Shown: positions 48,626-57,383 of the stretch, piece by piece
How positions within the stretch are numbered: position 1 is the stretch's first letter
Layout: each line of letters begins with the position of its first letter
Source: Microbacterium sp. EST19A
GTDB taxonomy: Bacteria > Actinomycetota > Actinomycetes > Actinomycetales > Microbacteriaceae
Length of the DNA: 64,000 nucleotides
Direction of reading: 5' to 3'
Assembly: GCF_019969685.1 (NCBI RefSeq)
Contig: NZ_JAHXYZ010000001.1
Span: 1,736,001-1,800,000, forward strand
Notes under the pieces: model-generated
What the model saw: the letters and a program-made list of their open reading frames with translations, nothing else
What the model was told of the DNA's origin: nothing
The model's database searches: none
Translations under genes and position numbers: made by a program

Positions 48626-49690
48626 TCAGCCCAGCGGCGCCGGATACGGATGCGGCAGCCACACCGTCACGATCAGGCCACCCTCCGCGCGCGGGGTGAG
48701 CACGAGGGTTCCGCCGTGCGCCTGGGTGATGCGCTGAGCGATCGCGAGACCGAGGCCCACCCCGGCATGATCTTCGCCGCGGGTGCGCTCGGCACCGCGC
48801 TGGAACGGCTCGGTGAGAGTCGCCACCCGGTACGCGGGCAGCACCTCGCCGGTGTTCTCGACGACCAGCGCCACCGCGTGCGGCTGCAGGTGCGTGCGCA
48901 CCGCGACGGCCCCGCCGGAGGGCAGGTTGTGCACGACCGCGTTGAGCACGAGGTTCGTGACGAGCTGCTGCAGCAGGGCCGACGAGCCCAGCACCGGAGC
49001 GGCGACACCGCCCACCTCGACGGCGACCCCGCGTCGATCCGCGAGCGGAAGGAGAGCCTCGACGGCCTCTTCCGCCAGGAGCGACAGATCGACGACTTCG
49101 CGGGGGAACGACCGACGCTCCGCGTGGCTGAGCATGAGGAGCGCCTCGGTCAGCTCGATGGCTCGCGCGTTGACTTCGTACAGGCGGGAGATCAGCGCGT
49201 CGACGTCTCGATAGGGATCGGTGCGGGCGACCTCCAGCAGCGTCTGCGAGATTGCCAGCGGAGTGCGCAGCTCGTGCGAGGCGTTCGCGGCGAACCGCTG
49301 CTGCTCGGCGACCTGCGCCTCGAGCTGCTCGAGCATCGAGTCGAACACGTCGGCGAGATCGCGGAACTCGTCGCGCGGACCTTCGAGGGAGACGCGGTGC
49401 GAGAGAGAGCCTTGGGCGGCGAGCTGCGCCGCGCGTCCTATGCGGTCGAGCGGGGCCAGCATCCGGCCGGCAAGGATCCAGCCGCCGCCGAGCCCCAGCG
49501 CGATCAACACCACCATCACCACGCCAGCCACCGGCACGAACGCCCTGATCAGGTCTGAGCGATTGGGGAAGACGTCGACGGAGTCCGGCACATACCGCAG
49601 GAGGTAGAAGGCCACCGCCGCGAGCAGCAGCACGCCCGAGAACACCACGATGCCGGCGTAGCTCAGGGTGAGCTTGAGCCGCGCACTCAT
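48626..49690 (-). CDS. Sensor histidine kinase (VanS-like position)
   Basis: A 354-residue membrane kinase with two transmembrane helices (about 8-32 and 48-72), a HAMP linker, the phosphorylated His139 (ANASHELRTPLA), N-box (VTNLVLNAVVHNLP), and ATP-lid glycines (GLGLAIAQRI). The extracytoplasmic loop is very short (about 15 residues), so it probably senses membrane or wall-precursor state. ATG 49690 lies ten bases after the response-regulator stop; 49714 is an in-frame alternative. It is divergent from VanY/Alr/Ddl-like genes, the position of VanS. Confidence 0.9.
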   Translation of the reverse strand: MSARLKLTLSYAGIVVFSGVLLLAAVAFYLLRYVPDSVDVFPNRSDLIRAFVPVAGVVMVVLIALGLGGGWILAGRMLAPLDRIGRAAQLAAQGSLSHRVSLEGPRDEFRDLADVFDSMLEQLEAQVAEQQRFAANASHELRTPLAISQTLLEVARTDPYRDVDALISRLYEVNARAIELTEALLMLSHAERRSFPREVVDLSLLAEEAVEALLPLADRRGVAVEVGGVAAPVLGSSALLQQLVTNLVLNAVVHNLPSGGAVAVRTHLQPHAVALVVENTGEVLPAYRVATLTEPFQRGAERTRGEDHAGVGLGLAIAQRITQAHGGTLVLTPRAEGGLIVTVWLPHPYPAPLG

Positions 49691-49700
49691 CCCGCGCCGC

Positions 49701-50372
49701 CTAGGCATCGGCATCCGTCTCGATGCGGTACCCGACGCCGGGCACGGTGAGGATCAGCCACGGCTCGCCGAGGCGCTTCCGCAGCGACGACACCGTGATG
49801 CGCACGGCGTTCGTGAACGGATCGGCATTCTCGTCCCATGCTCTCTCGAGCAGCTCCTCGGCGCTCACCACGCCACCGCCCGCATCGACCAGCACCTCGA
49901 GCACGGCGAACTGCTTGCGGGTCAGGGCGACGTAGCGGCCGTCGCGGTACACCTCGCGGCGGAACGGATCGAGGCGGAGCCCCGCGACCTCGAGCACCGG
50001 CGGGCGAGCGCGCTGCCGCCGTCGATCCAGCGCGCGCAGCCGCAGCACCAGCTCGCGCAGCTCGAAGGGCTTGGTGAGGTAGTCGTCGGCCCCGATCTCG
50101 AACCCCGACGCCTTGTCGTCGAGGCGGTCGGCGGCGGTCAGCATGAGGATCGGGATGCCGGTGCCCGATGCCACGATCCATCGGGCGATGTCGTCGCCGG
50201 AGGGGCCGGGAACATCGCGGTCGAGCACGGCGAGGTCGTAGGCGTTGATGCTCAGCAGCTCGAGGGCGGTGTCGCCGTCGCCGGCGATGTCGGCCGCGAT
50301 CGCCTCCAGGCGCAGCCCATCGCGAACCGCCTCGGCGAGGTAGGGCTCGTCCTCGACGATCAGCACACGCAT
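49701..50372 (-). CDS. OmpR/PhoB-type response regulator (VanR-like position)
   Basis: A 223-residue regulator with a receiver domain (acidic pocket VEDE at 6-9; phosphorylated Asp51 in LAVLDRDVPG; Lys in DYLTKPFELRE) and an OmpR winged-helix domain (ALTRKQFAVLEVLVDAGGGV; FTNAVRITVSSLRKRLGEPW). The open frame extends far upstream but the receiver starts at ATG 50372. It is followed by the kinase gene and divergent from the VanY-like operon, whose promoter lies in the 87-bp gap. Confidence 0.93.
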   Translation of the reverse strand: MRVLIVEDEPYLAEAVRDGLRLEAIAADIAGDGDTALELLSINAYDLAVLDRDVPGPSGDDIARWIVASGTGIPILMLTAADRLDDKASGFEIGADDYLTKPFELRELVLRLRALDRRRQRARPPVLEVAGLRLDPFRREVYRDGRYVALTRKQFAVLEVLVDAGGGVVSAEELLERAWDENADPFTNAVRITVSSLRKRLGEPWLILTVPGVGYRIETDADA

Positions 50373-50459
50373 GGCTGCGATCCTACGCACCCGCGTATAT
50401 CGGCAGCATATGGAAAAGCGCATACGCCCCGGCAACCGGCATCCTCCTTCACTGAAGAC

Positions 50460-51128
50460 ATGAACACCCGCACCATCCCCGTCTCCCGTGGCATCCGGCG
50501 CCGCCGACGACTCATCGTCGCCGCGATCGCCCTCGTCGCCGTCGTACTCCTCGCCTTCGCCGTGCAGCAGTCGCTCGCCGCCGCATCCGCCGCCGTCTCG
50601 AACGAGACCCCGACGACGGACACCGCTGCGCCGCCGCCACAGGACATCCCCGGCTCGGTGATCGCCCCGAGCGATGCCGACGGCGTGATCCGCGACGGCG
50701 ACCAGCCCACGGTGTTCGACATCGATCGCGTCGCGATCGGCAACCTCGACCCGGCACTGCTCGACGCCCTGCAGCGCGCTGCGAACGATGCCGCCGCCGA
50801 CGGACTCGAGTTCCGGGTGAACAGCGGATGGCGGTCCGCCGCGCTGCAGGAGCGGATGCTGCAGGACGCGATCAGCCAGTACGGCTCCGAGGCGGAAGCC
50901 GCCCGCTGGGTCGCCACGCCGCAGACCTCCGCCCATGTGTCGGGGAAGGCCGTCGATCTCGGTCCGCTGCCCACCCTCGACTGGCTCGCCCAGCACGGCT
51001 CCGACTACGGCCTCTGTCAGACCTACGCGAACGAGTCGTGGCACTACGAACTGCGACCGGATGCCGTGACAGACGGCTGTCCTGAGCAGTACGCCGACCC
51101 CACAGAAGACCCGAGGATGCAGCCATGA
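50460..51128 (+). CDS. Membrane-anchored D,D-carboxypeptidase (VanY-like, M15B)
   Basis: A 222-residue protein anchored by one N-terminal helix (LIVAAIALVAVVLLAFAV) with an extracytoplasmic peptidase M15B domain. The active site is visible: Arg125 (NSGWRSA), zinc ligands His159 and Asp166 (SAHVSGKAVDLG), and His195 (ESWHYEL). Such enzymes remove the terminal D-alanine from peptidoglycan stem peptides. It opens an operon in which alr and ddl homologues follow with overlapping stops. The whole set, facing a two-component system, resembles VanXY-VanT-VanC type organisation. Confidence 0.9.
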   Translation: MNTRTIPVSRGIRRRRRLIVAAIALVAVVLLAFAVQQSLAAASAAVSNETPTTDTAAPPPQDIPGSVIAPSDADGVIRDGDQPTVFDIDRVAIGNLDPALLDALQRAANDAAADGLEFRVNSGWRSAALQERMLQDAISQYGSEAEAARWVATPQTSAHVSGKAVDLGPLPTLDWLAQHGSDYGLCQTYANESWHYELRPDAVTDGCPEQYADPTEDPRMQP

Positions 51129-52249
51129 CCGCTCTGCTCGCCACCGAGCGCACCGCGCTCTCGCTCCTGCCGGCGCCCACGCTCCAGACGCTGCCCGCCG
51201 CAGTGGCGGAGAACGTGCGCCGGGTGCGCACCGGGACCCGTGCCCGCATCATGGCGGTGGTGAAGGCCGACGGCTACGGACACGGTGCGGTCGCCGTCGC
51301 CCAGGCGGCGGTGGACGCCGGGGCCGAGTGGCTCGGCGTCACCGATGTCAGGGAGGCGGTCGCCCTGCGCGATGCCGGCCTTCGCGAACCGATCCTGTCG
51401 TGGTTGAACCCCGCAGGGGTCGACGCCGACGAGGCCGCGCGCCACCGCGTGGACATCGCGGTCGGCTCGGTCGAGGAGCTGCGCCGGCTGGTGGCCGACG
51501 CGGAGGCGCCGGTGCGTGTGCACCTGCACCTGGACACCGGCATGTCGCGAGGAGGGTGCCCACTGGGCGAGTGGCCGGAGCTGCTGCGCATCGCGCGGCA
51601 GGGGAGAAGGCGCGTCGAGGTGGTGGGGGTGATGGGGCATCTGCCGCGCGCCGACGAGGGGGACCCGCGGGCCAACGAGCCCGCGGTGCTGCGCATGCGG
51701 CAGGCGCGCGACGCGGTGCTGCGAGCAGGGTTCGGGCCCCTGCTCGTGCACCTCGCCGCGACGTCGGGGGCGCTGACCGATCCGGCGACGCACTTCGGGA
51801 TGGTGCGCATCGGAGCGGGGCTCGTCGGCATCGACCCGTCGGACTCGGTGACGCTGACCGGGGCCTCGCGGTTCACGGCGTCGGTCGTGCAGAGCGCGGC
51901 GGTGCCGGCGGGCACGCCCATCGGCTACGGCGCGACGCATGTCACGTCGCGTCCGACCAACCTCAGCGTCGTGGGGGTGGGCTACGCCGACGGCATCCCG
52001 CGGGAGCTGCGAGAGGGCGCGTCGGTCGAGATCGGCGGGGCGCGGCATCCGCTCGTGGGGAGGGTGTCGATGGACCAGATCGTCGTCGACACGGGGGATG
52101 CCGTGTTCCCGCGCGGCACGGCCGTCACGGTCTTCGGTCCGGAGGGCGGCGCGGTGCCGTCGGTGCAGGAGTGGGCGCGGTGGGCGGGCAGCATCCCGCA
52201 CACGATCGTGACCGGCATCGGCGCCCGGGTGCAGCGGAGCATCGCGTGA
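51125..52249 (+). CDS. alr: Alanine (or serine) racemase
   Basis: A 374-residue fold-type III pyridoxal-phosphate racemase. Lys47 of VVKADGYGHGA carries the cofactor; the second domain has IGYGATHVTS with the catalytic Tyr, and VGYADGIPRE and SMDQIVVD follow. It interconverts L- and D-alanine for peptidoglycan. In VanC-type clusters a related protein (VanT) makes D-serine, but VanT has an extra membrane domain that is absent here. It overlaps the VanY-like gene (ATGA) and the ligase gene (TGATG). Confidence 0.88.
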   Translation: MTALLATERTALSLLPAPTLQTLPAAVAENVRRVRTGTRARIMAVVKADGYGHGAVAVAQAAVDAGAEWLGVTDVREAVALRDAGLREPILSWLNPAGVDADEAARHRVDIAVGSVEELRRLVADAEAPVRVHLHLDTGMSRGGCPLGEWPELLRIARQGRRRVEVVGVMGHLPRADEGDPRANEPAVLRMRQARDAVLRAGFGPLLVHLAATSGALTDPATHFGMVRIGAGLVGIDPSDSVTLTGASRFTASVVQSAAVPAGTPIGYGATHVTSRPTNLSVVGVGYADGIPRELREGASVEIGGARHPLVGRVSMDQIVVDTGDAVFPRGTAVTVFGPEGGAVPSVQEWARWAGSIPHTIVTGIGARVQRSIA

Positions 52250-53202
52250 TGCCGCACGTGCTGGTCATCGGGGGCGGGCAGAACGCCGAGCACGAGGTGT
52301 CGCTCGCGTCGGCCGGAGCCGTCGCCGCGGCGCTCCGGATCACGGGTCATACCGTGACCACGGTGACGATCGACCGAGACGGGATCTGGCGGGCCGACGG
52401 CATCCCGCCCTGCACGACGCCCGGAGAATCGCTGGCCCTCGCGCTGCCGCTGATCGCCGAGGCCGACGTCATATTCCCTGCGGTGCATGGAGCGCTCGGA
52501 GAGGACGGCGCCCTCGCCGCATTGGCCGCGCTCGCCGGCGCCAGGATCGTCGGCTCCGACCTCCGGGCGGGAGCGATCGGCATGGACAAGTGGGCGACGA
52601 AGCTCGTGGCGGATGCCGTCGGCATCCGCACCGCGAAAGGACGGCTCGTCTCTGCCGACGACATCGGCGACGCGGAGTTCGAGGAGGAGGTCGTCGTCAA
52701 GCCGGTCTCCGCAGGGTCGAGCTACGGCGTGAGCCTCGTGACGGAGGCCGGCGACCTGCTGGGGGCGCTGCGCACCGCGGCGCGGTTCGATCGGCGCATC
52801 CTCGTCGAGGAGGTCGTGCGGGCACGGGAGATCGACGTGGCGGTGCTGCGCGAGGCCGGCGGGATCCGCTGGGCTGCGCCGCCGCTCGAGATCCACGCGC
52901 ACGGACTGTTCGACACCGCGACGAAGTACGACGGAAGTGCCCGCTTCACGGTGCCCGCCCCGCTCGACGCCGCCGAGGCGTCGGCGCTCAAGCGGGCGGC
53001 CATCGCGATGTTCGACGCCCTCGGGTGCGCAGGCGTCGCCCGGATGGACTTCTTCCTCACGGACGACGGCCCGGTGCTGAACGAGGTGAACACGATGCCG
53101 GGGCTGACCGCCGCGTCGCAGGTGCCGCGGATGTTCGCGGCGGCCGGGGTCGAGTACACGGACCTCGTCAGCCGGATGGTGCGGGCCGCGCTGACAGGGT
53201 GA
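52249..53202 (+). CDS. ddl: D-alanine--D-X ligase family protein
   Basis: A 317-residue ATP-grasp ligase. Motifs: AEHEVSLAS (substrate Glu), HGALGEDG, VKPVSAGSSYGVSL, RMDFFLTDDGPVLNEVNTMP. It is shorter than housekeeping Ddl (about 340-370). The omega-loop reads DTATKYDGSARF, so it keeps the Lys-Tyr found in D-Ala-D-Ala and D-Ala-D-Ser ligases, not the form of VanA-type D-lactate ligases. With its neighbours it may supply a modified or dedicated D-Ala-D-X dipeptide. Whether a separate housekeeping ddl exists cannot be seen here. Confidence 0.87.
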   Translation: MPHVLVIGGGQNAEHEVSLASAGAVAAALRITGHTVTTVTIDRDGIWRADGIPPCTTPGESLALALPLIAEADVIFPAVHGALGEDGALAALAALAGARIVGSDLRAGAIGMDKWATKLVADAVGIRTAKGRLVSADDIGDAEFEEEVVVKPVSAGSSYGVSLVTEAGDLLGALRTAARFDRRILVEEVVRAREIDVAVLREAGGIRWAAPPLEIHAHGLFDTATKYDGSARFTVPAPLDAAEASALKRAAIAMFDALGCAGVARMDFFLTDDGPVLNEVNTMPGLTAASQVPRMFAAAGVEYTDLVSRMVRAALTG

Positions 53203-53301
53203 CGGGCTCGTCCGGTCGCTCCGCGCTCTCTGACAGATGTCACGGGGGTCGGTGACAGAGGCACACTGTCGTCATCCGCACCTCGCTGGTGGGATTGATG
53301 G

Positions 53302-54369
53302 ATGACGGAGACTGCGCGCCCGGACGTGCCCTCGCGGGTGATCGACGCCGTTCGGCGATCATCAGGGGAATTCCTCGTCGCCACCGGGGTCTCGGGTGAC
53401 CGACGACGAGAGACACTCGCCCTCGGGGTCGGCGCGACCGCGCTGGTCGCGAGCGCCCTGGTCGTCCTGGTGATCTTCCGCCTGCGTCCGCTGCCGATCA
53501 CCGGTGACGAGTCCATCGGCCTGTACAGTGCGGTCGCATCGGCGATCGTGGCCGCCGTGGCCTTCGTCGCCGGTCGGTGGGTCGTCCGTGCGCCCGGCGG
53601 CACGCACCCGGTGCTGAACGTGCTGGATATCGCGGCGCTGGCCTTCGCGCACGGCGTGATCAGCCTGGTGTCGTGGTCGCTCCTCTCCGGCGTCGTCGAG
53701 AGCGGACTCACCGGGGCACCGGTCTTCGGATTCCCGAGCATGCTCATCGCCGGGACGACCGCCGGTCTGAGCGCCTACATCGCGTTCACGTCGGGCACGC
53801 GCATGAGCGCGTCGTCTCTGGCCGTGCTGCTGCCGCTGTTCCTCATCGAGGGACTTTTCGCGAGCATGCTGACCGCCGGTGATCGCGAATGGTGGAAGAG
53901 GAATCTCAGTGCGCTCGGCGAGACCGACGATCCATCCGCGGTCGCCTTCAATGTCACGCTGGTCGTGGGCGGATTCATCGTCACCACGCTCGCCCGGTAC
54001 GCCACCCGCCGCTTTCCCACCGCACCCGCCCGCGGCGTCGCGCGCGTGCGGCTCGGCCTCATCGTCGTCGGCATCTCGCTGATGCTGGTCGGAGCCCTCC
54101 CCGCCGACGCGTTCTACGTGCCGCACACCCTGAGCGCCGCGGCGATGGCCATCGTCTTCGGTGTCGTGGTCGTCTTCCTGCCGCGCTTGATCCCCGGGCT
54201 GCCACGGCTCTTCACGGCGCTCGGCTGGCTGTTCGTCGTGATCCTGGTGGTGCAGTTCATCCTGTTCGCGACCGGGTACTACACGTTGACGGCCGTCGAG
54301 CTCGTGGTCGGCATCCTGGTCGTCGTGTGGATCAGCCTGTTCGTCCGCATCACCGCCGCCCGGCGGTGA
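53302..54369 (+). CDS. Polytopic membrane protein, DUF998-like
   Basis: A 355-residue protein with about nine hydrophobic segments after a 40-residue charged N-terminus. Segments include LDIAALAFAHGVISLVSWSL, ASSLAVLLPLFLIEGLFASM and VVGISLMLVGALPADAFYVP, the last of the type seen in DUF998-like proteins (helix followed by H/P-rich loop YVPHTLSAAAM). No enzyme motif is visible. It stands alone after the ligase operon; TGACAGATGTCA (53231-53242) upstream is a small palindrome that may be regulatory. Confidence 0.75.
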   Translation: MTETARPDVPSRVIDAVRRSSGEFLVATGVSGDRRRETLALGVGATALVASALVVLVIFRLRPLPITGDESIGLYSAVASAIVAAVAFVAGRWVVRAPGGTHPVLNVLDIAALAFAHGVISLVSWSLLSGVVESGLTGAPVFGFPSMLIAGTTAGLSAYIAFTSGTRMSASSLAVLLPLFLIEGLFASMLTAGDREWWKRNLSALGETDDPSAVAFNVTLVVGGFIVTTLARYATRRFPTAPARGVARVRLGLIVVGISLMLVGALPADAFYVPHTLSAAAMAIVFGVVVVFLPRLIPGLPRLFTALGWLFVVILVVQFILFATGYYTLTAVELVVGILVVVWISLFVRITAARR

Positions 54370-54381
54370 GATCATGGCCGC

Positions 54382-54942
54382 ATGGATCGTCCCGTCGCTC
54401 CGCGGATCACCTGGCGCCCCGTCGTCGAAGGCGACTTCCCGCTGCTCGCCGATTGGCTGTCGCGGCCGCACGTGCACCGCTACTGGCATCATGACTTCTC
54501 GGTCTCCGGTGTGGCACGGGACTTCGGGCCGGGCACGCGGGGTGAGGAGGCCGGTGAGGACCTGCTCGTGTCGATCGACGGTGTGCCCGCGGCGCTCGTG
54601 CAGCGTTCACGGATCGCGGACTACGCCGAGGACTTCGACGAGCTCGCGGCGATCGTCGACGTGCCCGATCGTGCGGTGACGATCGACTACCTCATCGCCG
54701 ACGCGGCGAGCACCGGGCGCGGGCTGGGAACGGCGATCATCCGCGCGGTCGTCGCCGACACCTGGCTCTCCTACCCCGACGCTCCCGCGATCATCGTTCC
54801 CGTCGTCGCCGGCAACATCGGTTCGTGGCGCGCGCTCGAGAAGGCGGGATTCCGGCGGGTGGGCGAGGGGGACATGGAGCCGGACAACCCGATCGACCCG
54901 CCGCTGCACGTCGTGTCGCGGATCGACCGGCCGGCCACATGA
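54382..54942 (+). CDS. GNAT acetyltransferase, AAC(6')-like
   Basis: A 186-residue GNAT-fold acetyltransferase of the Acetyltransf_8 group that includes aminoglycoside 6'-N-acetyltransferases and siderophore acyltransferases. The N-terminal FPLLADWLSRPHVHRYWHHD and the acetyl-CoA loop ASTGRGLGTAI are the markers; NIGSWRALEKAGFRRVGEGD ends the fold. It starts 12 bases after the membrane-protein stop without a clear ribosome site. Resistance activity cannot be inferred from sequence alone. Confidence 0.88.
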   Translation: MDRPVAPRITWRPVVEGDFPLLADWLSRPHVHRYWHHDFSVSGVARDFGPGTRGEEAGEDLLVSIDGVPAALVQRSRIADYAEDFDELAAIVDVPDRAVTIDYLIADAASTGRGLGTAIIRAVVADTWLSYPDAPAIIVPVVAGNIGSWRALEKAGFRRVGEGDMEPDNPIDPPLHVVSRIDRPAT

Positions 54943-55064
54943 ACGGCCGGTGTGCTCGGTCGCTGTGCGTGCGGGCCGGCCAATAACCGATGATGGCCGC
55001 GAGTCCCCCCGGTCCCTGGGAAGACGGCCGATACTGTTCGAGGGACGGAGTGTAAGGAGACGAT

Positions 55065-55727
55065 GTGGCCGGGCGATCGACGAAGCAGCCCATCGCCGAC
55101 CGTATGTACGATGTGCTGCTGCATCAGTTCATGTCGGGGGAGCGAGCGGCAGGGCAGAGCCTGAACATCGGGGCCCTCTCCCGCGAGCTCGATGTCAGCC
55201 AGACGCCTCTGCGCGAGGCGCTCGCCCGACTGGAGCACACCGGACTCGTCCAACGTGAGGCATTGCGCGGCTATCGCGTCGCCCCTGTCATGACGCGTGC
55301 CGAGGTGGAGCAGCTGGGTGAAGCGCGTGTGCTGCTCGAGCCGCGCCTCGCTTACGAGGCCGCCCAGCGCGCCACACCGGAATTCCTGAAGGGACTTCGG
55401 GAGGCCGTCGAGGACTTCTATCGATCGGCCAAGGTCGCCGACACCGAGACCGAGAGCTTCGATCTGTACTGGCGGAGCGACGCCCGCTTCCACACGATGA
55501 TCGCCGCGCAGTCCGGCAACGCTTTCCTGGAGTTGTCGTACGCCGCTCTCGGTGGGCAGATCCAGCGCTTCCGTCTATTCTCGAAGGTCGGCCGCACGGG
55601 AGCGGTCAGTGCGGCGCCGGAACACGATGAGGTCTACGAGGCCATCGCCGCGGGTGACGCGGACAAGGCTGCCGACGCGATGCGCCGTCACATCATCGGC
55701 GCGACCGAGAGGCTTCTCGACGCCTGA
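55065..55727 (+). CDS. GntR-family regulator, FCD type
   Basis: A 220-residue regulator: winged HTH (GQSLNIGALSRELDVSQTPL; REALARLEHTGLVQREALRG) and an FCD domain with metal-ligand-like residues (DLYWRSDARFHTMIAAQSGN; APEHDEVYEAIAAGDADKAA). The GTG at 55065 has a TAAGGAGA site. It directly precedes the acid-sugar operon starting at 55770, whose promoter carries CTATACTAT. The related palindrome CTATAGTATAG lies at 63893-63903 beyond the other end of the operon. It probably controls all of these; the ligand would be a sugar acid. Confidence 0.92.
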   Translation: MAGRSTKQPIADRMYDVLLHQFMSGERAAGQSLNIGALSRELDVSQTPLREALARLEHTGLVQREALRGYRVAPVMTRAEVEQLGEARVLLEPRLAYEAAQRATPEFLKGLREAVEDFYRSAKVADTETESFDLYWRSDARFHTMIAAQSGNAFLELSYAALGGQIQRFRLFSKVGRTGAVSAAPEHDEVYEAIAAGDADKAADAMRRHIIGATERLLDA

Positions 55728-55756
55728 TCCCTCGGTGCAGTTCTCGGTGTTTGCGC

Positions 55757-55769
55757 TATACTATTTTTT
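55757..55769 (+). promoter_or_regulatory. Leaderless promoter of the acid-sugar operon
   Basis: The -10 TATACT (55757-55762) ends seven bases before the ATG at 55770, and there is no ribosome site, so the first gene should be translated from a leaderless mRNA. The -35 is weak (GGTGCA), suggesting activator dependence or low basal use. CTATACTAT overlaps the -10 and matches half of the palindrome at 63893-63903. Confidence 0.55.
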
Positions 55770-56567
55770 ATGCGAGCGCAGAACAGCGAGGTCACGCCGA
55801 CGACGGAGACCGGAACGACGGGATCGTCCGGATACGTCGCGCGTCCGCTGATCGACGGATTCCCCGGGAAATCGAGCTCCCACGGCGCGTTCGGCTGGAG
55901 CAGTCTCTGGCTCCTCGATGACGGCATCCGCCGAGTGCTCATCGACGCCGGTCAGCCCGCCTACGTCCCTCTCATCCACGCCGGCCTGGAGAGATACGGG
56001 CTCACGACGGATGACGTGACCGACGTGCTGCTGACCCACATGCACTGGGATCATGTCTCCAACTTCCCGATGTTCACGCACGCGACCACCTGGGTCAGTG
56101 AACGCGAGCTGCGCTGGGCGGCGGATCAGCCGGCCGGTACCCCCTTCATCCCCGACCTGCATGTGCAGGAGCTGCTCCGGCGTACAAGCGGTGTCGCGCG
56201 GATGTCCGGCGGACAAGAGGTGCTTCCCGGCATCCACGCCATCGACAGCCCCGGTCATACTCCGCATCACCTCGCCTTCTATCTCGAGCGCGCCGATGAG
56301 CAGCGCGTGTTCGCCGGCGACGCGGTGAAGAACGTCTACGAACTGGCCTCGGGCCGTGTCGACTCGACACTCGACGCGGACGCCAGCGTGGCCACCATCG
56401 GCGCGCTGCGTTCGCTCTTGACCGACACCGGAGCCACTCTCGTGCCAGGACACGACGTGGCGCTCCGCTGGGAGAACGGCGAAGCGCGGCGACAGCATCC
56501 GCAGCGTGCGGCGATCGGCTACTTCGCCGATGCGACCCACGGCGAAGAGGACCGCAGCATCGGCTGA
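55770..56567 (+). CDS. MBL-fold hydrolase, possible lactonase
   Basis: A 265-residue metallo-beta-lactamase-fold enzyme. Metal ligands are His90, His92, Asp94 and His95 (HMHWDH), His in DSPGHTPHH, Asp in FAGDAV and His in VPGHD. The plan resembles quorum-quenching and sugar lactonases. As first gene of a sugar-acid operon with a uronate-dehydrogenase-like second gene, opening of a sugar lactone is the most economical proposal, but it is inference. The next gene follows after 30 bases. Confidence 0.88.
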   Translation: MRAQNSEVTPTTETGTTGSSGYVARPLIDGFPGKSSSHGAFGWSSLWLLDDGIRRVLIDAGQPAYVPLIHAGLERYGLTTDDVTDVLLTHMHWDHVSNFPMFTHATTWVSERELRWAADQPAGTPFIPDLHVQELLRRTSGVARMSGGQEVLPGIHAIDSPGHTPHHLAFYLERADEQRVFAGDAVKNVYELASGRVDSTLDADASVATIGALRSLLTDTGATLVPGHDVALRWENGEARRQHPQRAAIGYFADATHGEEDRSIG

Positions 56568-56597
56568 GTGCCGATGACGCAGGAGGAGAACACGACG

Positions 56598-57383
56598 ATG
56601 ACGACAGTTCTGTACACCGGAGGCACCGGGCGGATGGGCCGGGTGATCCGCGAGGGTCTCGCCGCCCGGTACGACCGGGTCGTGCTGTTCGCGCGCTCCG
56701 CGTCGGATGAGCAGCTCTTCCCCGGCGAGGAGATCGTCGTCGGCGATCTCGCCGATCTGGACGGGCTCGCGACCGCCGCCGAAGGCGTCGACGTCATCGT
56801 GCACCTCGGCGGAATCGCCGACGAGTCCTCGTTCGACGACATCCGCCGGGTCAACATCGACGGCACCTACAACGTCTACGAAGCGGCGAGACGGGCCGGC
56901 GTGCGCCGGGTCGTCTACGCGAGCTCCAATCACGTCGTCGGGTTCCATCCCGCGAGCGAGGTCCTCGACGAGAGCGCACTGCTCCGGCCGGACACCTACT
57001 ACGGCGTCTCGAAGGCGTTCGGCGAGGCGCTCGCCAGTCTCTACCACGACAAGTGGGGGATCGAGTCGGTGCTCGTGCGCATCGGCACCTTCCGCCCGCA
57101 GCCCGAAGACGTCCGTCAGCTCGCCCTCTGGCTGAGCTGGCGCGACGGCGTCGAACTGTTCCGCTGCGCGATCGAGAGTGCGCCGGTGGGCTGCCAGGTC
57201 GTCTACGGCTGCTCGGCCAACACCGGCCGCTGGTGGAACGGCGACGCCGGCTGGGCCGCCATCGGATACGTGCCGCTCGACGACGCAGCGGATCACGCCG
57301 ACGGCGTCGATCTCTCCGCCCCCGCACCCACCCTGCACGGCGGCGCTTTCGCCGCCCCCGACTACGAAGGAGGGATCTGGTGA
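56598..57383 (+). CDS. Uronate-dehydrogenase-like NAD-dependent oxidoreductase
   Basis: A 261-residue extended-SDR protein. GGTGRMG (8-14) binds NAD; the catalytic Tyr135 and Lys139 are in YYGVSKAFGE. The C-terminal pattern RIGTFRPQPEDVRQLALWLS with WRDGVELFRCAI matches uronate dehydrogenase (Udh), which oxidises C1 of galacturonate or glucuronate to a lactone. Upstream in-frame starts exist at 56568 and 56574, but ATG 56598 has a GGAGGAG site nine bases upstream. The next gene begins within its stop (GTGA). The real sugar may differ from a hexuronate. Confidence 0.87.
   Translation: MTTVLYTGGTGRMGRVIREGLAARYDRVVLFARSASDEQLFPGEEIVVGDLADLDGLATAAEGVDVIVHLGGIADESSFDDIRRVNIDGTYNVYEAARRAGVRRVVYASSNHVVGFHPASEVLDESALLRPDTYYGVSKAFGEALASLYHDKWGIESVLVRIGTFRPQPEDVRQLALWLSWRDGVELFRCAIESAPVGCQVVYGCSANTGRWWNGDAGWAAIGYVPLDDAADHADGVDLSAPAPTLHGGAFAAPDYEGGIW

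Noticed and set aside
50460..53202. A VanA/VanB-type D-lactate resistance cluster
   Set aside because: No VanH-type lactate dehydrogenase is adjacent, and the ligase omega loop has Lys-Tyr, not the D-lactate type.
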